NCBI RefSeq assembly: GCF_040686855.1
Contig: NZ_JBFBOG010000002.1
Span: forward strand, 1,054,001 to 1,118,000
Direction: 5' to 3'
Source: Leifsonia sp040686855
GTDB taxonomy: Bacteria > Actinomycetota > Actinomycetes > Actinomycetales > Microbacteriaceae
Length of the DNA: 64,000 bases
Under the pieces are notes generated by a model, which saw only the letters and a program-made list of their open reading frames with translations, made no database searches and had not been told where the DNA came from. Positions 52,940-60,804 of this stretch are shown here, piece by piece (position 1 is the stretch's first letter; every line of letters starts with the position of its first letter). The translations under genes and the position numbers were made by a program.

Positions 52940-53682
52940 CAGGCCGTCGCCGTCTCCTTCAGGGCTGTGCGCGGGCGCATGAGGGCCACCAGCAGGGCGA
53001 CGAACGCACGCCCGAGATAGACCGCGGACTTGACGAAGTTGTGGGAGGGCTGGCCGCCGGCGCGCGGACGCATCGCGACGGGGACCTGGCGGACGCGGAG
53101 CCCGGCGCGCCCGGCGATGACCAGCGCTTCGATGGTGTCGCCCAGGTACTCGGCGGGGAAGGAGTGGGCGAAGAGCGCGATCGCCCGCGGCCCGTTCGCC
53201 TTGAAGCCGCTGGTCGTGTCCTTGAGCGGGGTGCGCACGACGCGGCTGAGCACCGTCGAGAGCACGCTCATGGCCCACTTGCGCGGCCCGCGGACGGTGT
53301 AGTCGCCCTCTCCGGAGAACCGGGCGCCGATCACGAGGTCGGCGTCGTCCAGGCCGGCGAGCAGCGCAGGGACCAGGCCCGGATCGTGCTGGCCGTCGGC
53401 GTCGATCTGAACTGCGACCTGGTATCCGTTCTCCACCGCGTACTGGAACCCGAGTCGCAGCGCGCCGCCGACGCCCATGTTGAACGGCATGGAGGCGACC
53501 TGCGCGCCCGCCTCCCGGGCGACCTCCGCCGTGGCGTCCAGAGATCCGTCGTCGACGACCAGCACGGCCGCGCCCGGAAGCTTGGCGTGCACCTCGGCGA
53601 TCACCGCCGCGACCGACTCCTCTTCATTGAAGGCGGGCATGACGATGAGCGTTTCGGAGAGGGCGTAGGGCATGGCAGTCAC
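52939..53682 (-). CDS. GT2 glycosyltransferase, polyprenyl-phosphate sugar synthase (DPM1)-like
   Basis: 247 residues. LIVMPAFNEEESVAAVIAEV, VVDDGSLDATAEVA, NMGVGGALRLGFQYA and VQIDADGQHDPGLVP are hallmarks of dolichyl/polyprenyl-phosphate mannose or glucose synthases; there are no C-terminal membrane helices, so it should rely on the DUF2304 partner. GTG 53682 is used; ATG 53673 is equally possible. First gene of a three-gene operon with DUF2304 and DUF2142 copy 3. Confidence 0.9.
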   Translation of the reverse strand: MTAMPYALSETLIVMPAFNEEESVAAVIAEVHAKLPGAAVLVVDDGSLDATAEVAREAGAQVASMPFNMGVGGALRLGFQYAVENGYQVAVQIDADGQHDPGLVPALLAGLDDADLVIGARFSGEGDYTVRGPRKWAMSVLSTVLSRVVRTPLKDTTSGFKANGPRAIALFAHSFPAEYLGDTIEALVIAGRAGLRVRQVPVAMRPRAGGQPSHNFVKSAVYLGRAFVALLVALMRPRTALKETATA

Positions 53683-53731
53683 GGTACTAGATGGGTGGCG
53701 GAGGGAGACGGCACGGAGAGGGGCGTCGCAG

Positions 53732-55252
53732 TCATTCTCGCACGGAGACCCGGGTGGTCACCGTGCGGATGGTCAGCCAGGCTCCGGCCGCGGCGGCGAG
53801 GGTCAGCACCAGGACGAGGAGGATCCAGCCGCCCGGCGGCTGCCACACGGGGTGCCGCAGGAGGTCGAGCCAGGTGCCCGTGCTGGTGAGACCCGTCACG
53901 TAGCGCCGCACCATCCACAGGAACGCCGCGGCCTGGCCGATCGCCAGCAGCACGATCGACACGCGGACCAGGGGCCGCAGCCGCCCGGCCGGGTCGAGCG
54001 CAGGGAGGGCGCGGTCGAGCCCCATCCCGGCGAGCACGAGCAGCATGACGGCGGGAGCCAGCGTGTAGCGGCCCTGCCAGATGTAGCCGGCGACGCCGAT
54101 CACGGCGGCCTGGGAGAGCGGAGGGACGAGCACCAGAGCGAGTCCGAGGAGAAGCGCCGCGAGCTGCGTTCGGCGTCCGCCGAACACGATCCCGCTGATC
54201 AGGATGCCGCCCCCGACGACAGCCCAGATCACGAGCGCGATCGCGGGAGCCGGGATCTCGAGCCAGCCGAACTGCGCGATCCACCCGGTCATGAAGGAGA
54301 ACGTCTGGTCGATGGTCCAGGAGAAGCCCTGTCCCCAGCTGCTGCCCGCACCGACCGGCTGGTAGGCGGGGGTGAGGGGGCGCGGGCGCAGGTAGAACAC
54401 GGCGACGGTGAGCGTGACCGCGGCGACGACGCCGACGGCGACCCAGGTCGCCCACCAGCGCAGCACCGTGCGGAGGACAGACCGGTCCGAGAGGATGAGC
54501 GCCGCGACCAGCGCGAGGAGCAGCCAGAGCAGTGCGATGCTGCGCGTGTTCACCAGGAGGAGCGACACGACCGTCACCCCGGCGAGCCGCCAGGCGAGCG
54601 TCCGCCGGGACGCCGGTGCGCCGAACGTCGCGATCAGCAGGGCGAACACGGCCGCCGTCGCTGCGACCTCCAGGCCGTTCGGATTGACCGTCCCCGAGAG
54701 GAAGAGCGTCATGGGGGTCGCACCCGCTGCGAGGGCCAGCGTCGCCCAGCGGGAGCGGGGGAGCGACCGCACCGCGACGAAGGCGAGCGCCAGCAGGGCG
54801 GCGCACAGCGCGGCACTCACGAGCCGCATGGCGTAGAGCCCCTTCGCGCCGTCGAGCACCGCGGTCGGCCAGCCGACGGCCACGTAGAACACCGGCGTGC
54901 TCACCCCGGTCGACGAGTGACCGGTGGCGGACGCGTCCGGATTCGCGATCGGCGTGACGCACGCCGGAGTCTGGGTGACGTCCCGCTTGAAGCACGGCAT
55001 GTGCTTCTCGAGCTGGGCGAAGTACTCGGAGACCCTGAGGTCGAGGGTCCCTGTGACGGTCTTCGACTCCGGCCCGGACAGCTGGCCGTGCGCGGCCGCG
55101 TAGGCGCGCATGGCGTGGGCCGGCTCGTCGGGGCTGGCGCCCTGCGGCACAGCCAGCGAGTAGGAGCCCATCATCAGGAACAGCACGCCGAAGGCCAGCC
55201 AGAACGTGGTCCACCCTCCGCGGACGCCTCTCCGGGGTGGCGCAGAGGTCAT
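53732..55252 (-). CDS. DUF2142 multi-pass membrane protein (copy 4)
   Basis: 506 residues, about 12 membrane helices. Motifs: AVPQGASPDEPAHAMRAYA, VSTPVFYVAVGWPTAV, GTVNPNGLEVAATAA, YIWQGRYTLAPA. It differs more from copies 2 and 3 than those from each other. ATG 55252 was chosen at the start of the N-terminal basic segment; the longer frame is antisense to the leader of the divergent gene. It is 47 bases from the operon downstream and may have its own regulation. Confidence 0.83.
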   Translation of the reverse strand: MTSAPPRRGVRGGWTTFWLAFGVLFLMMGSYSLAVPQGASPDEPAHAMRAYAAAHGQLSGPESKTVTGTLDLRVSEYFAQLEKHMPCFKRDVTQTPACVTPIANPDASATGHSSTGVSTPVFYVAVGWPTAVLDGAKGLYAMRLVSAALCAALLALAFVAVRSLPRSRWATLALAAGATPMTLFLSGTVNPNGLEVAATAAVFALLIATFGAPASRRTLAWRLAGVTVVSLLLVNTRSIALLWLLLALVAALILSDRSVLRTVLRWWATWVAVGVVAAVTLTVAVFYLRPRPLTPAYQPVGAGSSWGQGFSWTIDQTFSFMTGWIAQFGWLEIPAPAIALVIWAVVGGGILISGIVFGGRRTQLAALLLGLALVLVPPLSQAAVIGVAGYIWQGRYTLAPAVMLLVLAGMGLDRALPALDPAGRLRPLVRVSIVLLAIGQAAAFLWMVRRYVTGLTSTGTWLDLLRHPVWQPPGGWILLVLVLTLAAAAGAWLTIRTVTTRVSVRE

Positions 55253-55298
55253 CGCGGCATCCTGTCGGTCTCGGAGCACCTGCTCGAACACCGTGAGG

Positions 55299-55352
55299 TA
55301 GGTTCGGATGCTGGGCGGAGGCCGCCCAGGCAGGCTGACGAAAAGGGGACAG
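55299..55352 (+). promoter_or_regulatory. -10 box TAGGTT and 5' stem-loop of the 55.4-kb membrane protein gene
   Basis: TAGGTT at 55299-55304 predicts transcription from about 55311, exactly where CTGGGCGG-AGG-CCGCCCAG (55311-55329) forms an 8-bp hairpin. AAAAGGGG precedes GTG 55353. Confidence 0.5.
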
Positions 55353-57209
55353 GTGGACGATACCATCCGAGCTTCGCGCGCCCGGTGGTGGTCCGCCGCG
55401 GTCCTCTTTCTCGTCGCGGCGGCCGGTGTCGTCCTCGCGGCCGCAGGCGTGACGATCTGGGTCCTCGGTGCCGCGGCCGCGCTGTCCGTCGCCGCGGCCT
55501 TCCGCTCGAGGGCGGTCGGGATCGCCGCCGGAGTCGTCGTCCCGCTCGTGGTGGCGGCGTTCGCCGTCCGCGTGTTCCACAAGGTCGGACTGAGTCTGGC
55601 GGCCGGCAACATCCTCGTGCTGAGTGCGATCGTGCTCCTCGCTCTCGCGGCCGTCGTCTTCGGTTCCGGGTTCCGCCTGCCGTCCGCCCGCACGTGGTGG
55701 CTGGCGCTCGCCGCGGGAGCGCTGCCCGCCCTCGTCGCCGCGCTGTTCTGCGGCCTGCCCCTGCTGCGCGACGGTCACGCGCTCTCCTGGGCGATGCAGA
55801 ACGACGCCGTGTGGAACCTCGTCCTTTCGCGCTTCCTCATCACCGACGCGGGCCTCATCCCGTCGCTGCACCCGAACGTGTCGCCCCTTGTCTCGGTGCT
55901 GCTGGCGGCCGCCATGGCCACCGGGCGACCGGGGACCGCAGCCCCGGGGCTCCTGCAGCACGACATCGCCGCGTTGGCCGGCGTCTTCGCCGCGACCACC
56001 GTCGTGACCGCGTTCCTCGCCGGGCTCGTCGCCGGGCAGCTTGTGCGCGGTCGGCACCCCGTGGTCCGTTCGATCGCCGCGGTGCTGGGCTCCGCGCTGA
56101 TCCTCTCCTGGTTCGTCGCCGGGTTCTCGATCCAGTTCGGCTTCTACAACGTGATGCCGACGCTCGCCTGCCTGTTCGCCGCCTGGCTCGCGTGGCGGGG
56201 AGCCGGGCGCACACCGGTCGCCGCACTCTGCATCCTGCTGCTGGCCGCGACCGCGCTGCTCGCGCTGTGGGCGTTCCTCGCGATCATCCCGCTGGCGCTC
56301 GCCGCGGTGGTCGCCGTCCCCTGGCTTCTGACGCGTCCGTGGCGCGCGGGACTCCACTGGGCGGCGTGGGCGGCGGTCGGCGTATCCGCGCTGCAGCTCG
56401 TCGTGTACGCCCTGCTGTTCTCGGTGCCGGATCTCCGCCGCGAGCAGGGCGCGCTGGCGCAGGGCGGTTCCATGGCGCCGGTCACGCCCGCGCTGCTGTT
56501 CGTGCTCGCGGGGATCGCCGTCGCCATCTCGGCGATGACAGTGACGACTCCCGCGCGCCGCACCGACCTGTACGGCGTGCTCGCGATCGTGGTCCCGTCG
56601 ATCGGCGTCTACGTCTTCCTGGCGAGCAGCGTCGGCGCGGACCAGTACGCCTGGGGCTACTACCCGGCGAAGCTCGTCTGGTTCATCGGGATCCTGTTGC
56701 TCGTGCTGCTGCTCGGGATGGCGCTCGACCCGCTCACGACGGCCCCGCTCCGGGCGTGGCGGCGCGCGACCGCGGTCGTGGGCGTCCTGCTGGCCGTCGT
56801 CTCGACGGCCGCGGGCGTCCTTCCGAAGCCGCCGACCTTCGGCGCACTGGTGCCGTACGCGGACATCCTGCACGGCCAGGGGGTCGCCAGCGGCGACGCG
56901 GTGCTCCCGACCCTCTTCGCGCTCAAGGACCCGTCGCAAGCGCACACGATGCTCGCCGGCTACTTCGACTGGCGCGCGGACGGCTTCGCGAATCTCTGGC
57001 TGCTCGGTGCATCGGCCACCAGCACCTCGGACCCGATCCGGCCGTTCGGCTACTCGCTCCGCGTGGACGACCCGGAGCAGGTCTGCTCCGCGCTCGACGC
57101 CTGGGGACCGGGTGCCGAGATCCGCACGCACGACGCCGGGCTCGAGGCGCGGCTGCGGGAGCTGTGCCCGGACGCCGACCCGCGGGTGGTCGTCGGCACC
57201 GTCCGCTAG
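55353..57209 (+). CDS. Polytopic membrane protein, possible GT-C enzyme
   Basis: 618 residues with about 13 membrane helices and a ~100-residue C-terminal soluble part (PEQVCSALDAWGPGAEIR). The motif MQNDAVWNLVLSRFLI in the first large loop contains an acidic residue at the place expected for GT-C transferases, and SWFVAGFSIQFGFYN is well conserved in appearance. No family could be named with certainty. GTG 55353 with AAGGGGACAG upstream was chosen; ATG 55308 lies before the predicted transcript start. Located among envelope-glycan genes. Confidence 0.75.
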   Translation: MDDTIRASRARWWSAAVLFLVAAAGVVLAAAGVTIWVLGAAAALSVAAAFRSRAVGIAAGVVVPLVVAAFAVRVFHKVGLSLAAGNILVLSAIVLLALAAVVFGSGFRLPSARTWWLALAAGALPALVAALFCGLPLLRDGHALSWAMQNDAVWNLVLSRFLITDAGLIPSLHPNVSPLVSVLLAAAMATGRPGTAAPGLLQHDIAALAGVFAATTVVTAFLAGLVAGQLVRGRHPVVRSIAAVLGSALILSWFVAGFSIQFGFYNVMPTLACLFAAWLAWRGAGRTPVAALCILLLAATALLALWAFLAIIPLALAAVVAVPWLLTRPWRAGLHWAAWAAVGVSALQLVVYALLFSVPDLRREQGALAQGGSMAPVTPALLFVLAGIAVAISAMTVTTPARRTDLYGVLAIVVPSIGVYVFLASSVGADQYAWGYYPAKLVWFIGILLLVLLLGMALDPLTTAPLRAWRRATAVVGVLLAVVSTAAGVLPKPPTFGALVPYADILHGQGVASGDAVLPTLFALKDPSQAHTMLAGYFDWRADGFANLWLLGASATSTSDPIRPFGYSLRVDDPEQVCSALDAWGPGAEIRTHDAGLEARLRELCPDADPRVVVGTVR

Positions 57210-57216
57210 CGGCCGC

Positions 57217-58104
57217 TCACCAGCCGCGGAGAATGTGGCGACTCAGAGCGCGCAGTCCGGCGCCGTCGCGCTTCGCGATCGCGCCGGGCAGCTTGGTCGC
57301 CGCGTTGAGCCGGGACGACCAGTGCCGTCCGGCGACGCGGGCCGCGCGCCGCCACCCGCGTGCACGGAGGCGGGCCTTCGCGTCCAGGAAGAAGGCCCGC
57401 TCCTCGTCGAAGCGGGTGCCGTCCTGCGCCCTCCACGACGAGACGCTGCCCGCGTGGCGGCGGTAGCGGAAGGTGTGGTCGGGAAGCAGCACGAGGCTCC
57501 CGCCGTCCAGGACGATGTCGAGCTGCAGCGCGAGGTCGAGCACGACGTCGAAGGCGGCGTCGAAGCCGTGACGCCGCACGGCCGCGGTGTTCCAGCAGAT
57601 GGAGGGGAAATACGTCCAGTTGCCGCGCAGCAGGCTCACGGCGAGCTCCTGACCGGACAGGACGGCCGTCTCGGTCTTCTTCGGCCGGTACCAGGACTTC
57701 ACACGGTCGGCGAGCGGGAGCGAGGGTCGCCCGTCGTCGCCGATCACGGTCACGGCGGGCTGGAAGTACGAGCCGTCCGGGTGGTGGGCGATGGCGTCGC
57801 GCATCGTCGCGATGTAGCCGGGCTCCATCAGGTCGTCGCAGCCCATGAGCACGAAATGCTCCGCCTCGACCAGCTCGACGGACTTGGTGAAGTTGCCGCT
57901 GACGCCGAGGTTCACCTCGTTGCGCACGTAGTGGATGCGGGCGTCTCCGAGCGAGGACACCCACTCGCCGGGGGCGCGGTCCGGGTACACGTCGTCGATC
58001 ACGACCAGGCGCCAGTCGCCGTCCTCCTGCGCCCGCACGCTCTCCACGGCGTCGCGGAACAGGCCGGGGTCGCCGTAGAACGGCATCATGATGTCGATCG
58101 TCAC
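57217..58104 (-). CDS. GT2 glycosyltransferase
   Basis: 295 residues. DIMMPFYGDPGLFRDAVESV, LVVIDDVYPDRAP, NEVNLGVSGNFTKSVEL and FVLMGCDDLMEPGY (metal site) define a GT-A inverting transferase. C-terminal basic segment. GTG 58104 begins at the first strand; the longer reading (to 58167) is antisense to the flippase start. It converges with the 55.4-kb gene, with 7 bases between the two stops, and is divergent from the flippase. Confidence 0.87.
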   Translation of the reverse strand: MTIDIMMPFYGDPGLFRDAVESVRAQEDGDWRLVVIDDVYPDRAPGEWVSSLGDARIHYVRNEVNLGVSGNFTKSVELVEAEHFVLMGCDDLMEPGYIATMRDAIAHHPDGSYFQPAVTVIGDDGRPSLPLADRVKSWYRPKKTETAVLSGQELAVSLLRGNWTYFPSICWNTAAVRRHGFDAAFDVVLDLALQLDIVLDGGSLVLLPDHTFRYRRHAGSVSSWRAQDGTRFDEERAFFLDAKARLRARGWRRAARVAGRHWSSRLNAATKLPGAIAKRDGAGLRALSRHILRGW

Positions 58105-58123
58105 TGCGTCCAGACTTTCGTCG

Positions 58124-58129
58124 TAGGGT
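58124..58129 (+). promoter_or_regulatory. -10 box TAGGGT upstream of the flippase gene
   Basis: TAGGGT; predicted transcript start around 58136, which would lie just past the GTG at 58134. Confidence 0.4.
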
Positions 58130-58133
58130 TGGC

Positions 58134-59549
58134 GTGCCGCGATCGCGGCCGCCGACCATCCTTTCACGCGCTTCCGGGGAGAGACCCATCACCGCCTTCG
58201 AACCGCTCAACGAGCCCATCCCGGACTACGAGGAGGCATCGGCACCGCGGTCGGCCCGGTCGTCGGTCGTGCTGATCCTCGCGGCGACGGCCGTCTCGGG
58301 GATCGCCGGCTATGTGGTGACCTGGCGGGTGTACACCGAGGTCGGTGCCGCCGGGTACGGGGTCTTCTCGGTGTTCTGGTCCGCACTGTTCCTCGTGGTG
58401 GGCGTCCTGTTCGGATTGCAGCAGGAGTCGACGCGCGGGACGGCCCAGACCGTGCGGGAGAGGCAGCAGGCGGCCGAGCAGGACGCGCAGCCCGCCGGAC
58501 GCCGCACCTCGCTCTGGGCGTTCGCCGCGGTCGCCGCGGTGGTCGTCGCGCTCGCGGTGCTGCTGACGAGCCTGCTGTGGGCGGTGCCCAGCCTCGGCGC
58601 GGCGAACGCTGGCCTCGCCTGGTTCGTCGCCGTCGGCGCGGGCCTCAACTGCCTGGTCGCCGCGGCGTCCGGCGTCATGGCCGGAGCTGGGATGTGGCGG
58701 CAGCTGGCGACGATCGTCGCTCTGGACGGCATCCTCCGCGTCATCGGCGTGGTGGCGGTCCTCAGCGTGACGCACGACATCGTGCCCCTCGCGATCGCGG
58801 TGATCCTCCCGTTCCCGCTCTCCTTGGCGATCGTCTTCCTCACCGCCCCGCGGGCCCTCGTCCAGAATGCGCGCGTCGCGCTCGGCGTGCGGGCCCTGGT
58901 GGCGAACACCGGCCGGACGATGCTGGCCGCGTCGGCGACCGCTGTGCTGATCAACGGCTTCCCGCTCGTGCTCTCGTTCTTCGCGGGCCCCGAGAACCAC
59001 TCCGACCTCGGGTCGCTCGTGCTCGCGGTCACGCTGACGCGCGCGCCGATCCTGGTGCCTCTGACCGCGCTCTCGAGTTTCCTGGTCAGCCGGTTCTCCC
59101 ACCATCCGGATCGGACCGCGCGGACGATCGCCCTGCTGTTCGCGGGAATCGCCGTCGTCATCCTGGTGCTCTGCGGCGCGGCCTGGCTGTGGGGCGAGCC
59201 GGTCATGCACCTCGTCTTCGGGTCGCAGTTCGACCTCTCCGCCGGCGTCCTGGTCGCGCTGATCGCCTCGTCCGGGCTCATCGGCGCGCTGTTCGTGAGC
59301 GGGTCCGCCGTGCTCGCGCGCAACCTGCACGGTCTGTACGCCGCCGGCTGGGTGGCCGCCTCGATCGTCACCCTGGCCCTGCTCTTCGTGCCGCTGCCGC
59401 TCGCCGGTCGCGCGGCCCTCGCGCTGGCGGCAGGGCCGGCGGTCGGCCTCGCCGTGCATCTGGTGGGGATGAAACTCTCAGGCGGCTCGTTCAGCTCGCG
59501 TCGCGATGCGGCAGCCGCAGGCGCCAGCTCATCCCCTGCGAGGCCTTGA
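58134..59549 (+). CDS. Wzx/MOP-type polysaccharide flippase
   Basis: 471 residues as read from GTG 58134, with about 12 membrane helices from residue ~43 (SSVVLILAATAVSGIAGYVVTWRVYTEVGAAGYGVFSVFW). This arrangement and the helix pairs match the polysaccharide biosynthesis/MATE-like flippase superfamily that moves lipid-linked sugars across the membrane. The start is uncertain: a consensus GGGGAGAG sits 6 nt before an ATC at 58188, after which the protein reads TAFEPLNEPI. The 3' end overlaps the convergent Wzy-like gene by 59 bases. Confidence 0.82.
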   Translation: MPRSRPPTILSRASGERPITAFEPLNEPIPDYEEASAPRSARSSVVLILAATAVSGIAGYVVTWRVYTEVGAAGYGVFSVFWSALFLVVGVLFGLQQESTRGTAQTVRERQQAAEQDAQPAGRRTSLWAFAAVAAVVVALAVLLTSLLWAVPSLGAANAGLAWFVAVGAGLNCLVAAASGVMAGAGMWRQLATIVALDGILRVIGVVAVLSVTHDIVPLAIAVILPFPLSLAIVFLTAPRALVQNARVALGVRALVANTGRTMLAASATAVLINGFPLVLSFFAGPENHSDLGSLVLAVTLTRAPILVPLTALSSFLVSRFSHHPDRTARTIALLFAGIAVVILVLCGAAWLWGEPVMHLVFGSQFDLSAGVLVALIASSGLIGALFVSGSAVLARNLHGLYAAGWVAASIVTLALLFVPLPLAGRAALALAAGPAVGLAVHLVGMKLSGGSFSSRRDAAAAGASSSPARP

Positions 59550-60780
59550 CGGTGCAGATGACGAGCAGCATCCATCCCGACTCCACCAGGATGGAGCTCT
59601 CGAAGACGCTCGTCACGAGCAGCGCGACCAGCACCAGCGGCGCCCACGCGTAGACCGTGCTGCGGCGGTTGGAGGCGAGCAGCCACGACCGGCCGAAGGC
59701 GAGCGCGATGAGGGCGACGAACAGCAGGAGGCCGATGATGCCGACCTGCAGGTAGACGTCCAGATACGCATTCAGACCGTTCGCGTGGTAGACGCCGGTG
59801 TTCGCCTGGATGGCGGTGAACGGGTAGAGGTCTGTCGGCCAGGAACCGACCCAGCCCCAGCCGACGATCTGCTGCACCGGGATGAGCTGCCAGATCTGGA
59901 TCCACAGCTGGTAGCGCACCTGGAAGTCGGCGCGGGCGTTGAGGAGGTCGATCACGCGGGTCCGGTAGATGTACGCCACGACCAGGACGGCCACCGTGAG
60001 GAGCGCGAGCCCCCACTGGAAGTAGACCCGCTGCGAGGCCGGCGCCTTACGGATGAGGAACAGCGCGAGCGTCGCCAGTCCCACCACGACCGACACGGCG
60101 GCGATGACGGGGGAGTGGGCGAGCAGGATGCAGAGCGCCGCGAGCGTGATCGAGTACGCGGCGATCGGGGGCCGGACGGACCGGGTCCGGAGCTCGACGA
60201 GGAAGGTCACGAACGCGATCAGCGCGACGATGCTCAGCTGGTTGCGCGTGCCGAACAGGCCCTGGATCGGTCCGCCCGCCGCGATGTTGCCCTGGATCGC
60301 GAGGAACTTCAGCGGCGCGTCGATCAGCAGTCCGCTCAGCACCTCGAGGGCGAGGGACAGGGTCAGCAGGAACCGCAGCGCGTCGCCGACCACGCGCACG
60401 ATCTGGATGGCGTCCCGGACCAGTGCGATGTACACGGCGAGGAACGCGAAGATCAGCTGGTAGATCACGGCGCCGAACGTCGCCCACTGGTACTGGCTCC
60501 ACAGGACCGACAGCGCGCACCAGCCGACGAACAGCAGCGCCGAGATCGGCAGCAGCCCGTGCCATTCGATCAGCTTCCACTGCGCGGCGAACGACACCGC
60601 GGCCAGCACGACCAGGACCGCCAGCGCCCCGATCAGACCCGGCCAGCCGATCAGCGCCCGGATGGCGTGCGTCGAGAACCCGGTGATCACCGCGAGCAGG
60701 GCGAGCGTCGAGGTGAAGCGGGCGGAGCCCAGGAACTCGGTCACCGCGGGCGGCACCAGGGTCCGTCGGGGCGTTGCCAT
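59491..60780 (-). CDS. O-antigen polymerase/ligase-like membrane protein (Wzy/WaaL), copy 1
   Basis: 429 residues, about 11 membrane helices. IQGLFGTRNQLSIVALIAF and a periplasmic loop with VGWGWVGSWPTD...HANGLNAYLDVYLQVGIIGLLLF match Wzy_C/O-antigen ligase (the conserved GWG and HN...L..GI...L patterns). Such enzymes polymerise or ligate lipid-linked glycans outside the membrane. TAGTCT lies 6 nt upstream of ATG 60780 (leaderless); a GTG at 60786 directly abuts the box. Downstream of its close relative on the same strand. Confidence 0.88.
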   Translation of the reverse strand: MATPRRTLVPPAVTEFLGSARFTSTLALLAVITGFSTHAIRALIGWPGLIGALAVLVVLAAVSFAAQWKLIEWHGLLPISALLFVGWCALSVLWSQYQWATFGAVIYQLIFAFLAVYIALVRDAIQIVRVVGDALRFLLTLSLALEVLSGLLIDAPLKFLAIQGNIAAGGPIQGLFGTRNQLSIVALIAFVTFLVELRTRSVRPPIAAYSITLAALCILLAHSPVIAAVSVVVGLATLALFLIRKAPASQRVYFQWGLALLTVAVLVVAYIYRTRVIDLLNARADFQVRYQLWIQIWQLIPVQQIVGWGWVGSWPTDLYPFTAIQANTGVYHANGLNAYLDVYLQVGIIGLLLFVALIALAFGRSWLLASNRRSTVYAWAPLVLVALLVTSVFESSILVESGWMLLVICTVKASQGMSWRLRLPHRDAS

Positions 60781-60786
60781 GCTCAC

Positions 60787-60792
60787 AGACTA
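60787..60792 (-). promoter_or_regulatory. -10 box TAGTCT of the Wzy-like gene
   Basis: Minus-strand TAGTCT, 6 nt upstream of ATG 60780. Confidence 0.5.
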
Positions 60793-60804
60793 CGGGTCGC
60801 CGGG

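Noticed and set aside
53672..57466. Open frame of 1264 codons on the plus strand and one of 1150 codons on the minus strand (53679-57131)
   Set aside because: Both run antisense or out of frame through well-supported membrane protein genes; they are Arg/Pro/Gly-rich, cross several real gene borders and have no domain. They exist because stop codons are rare at this GC.
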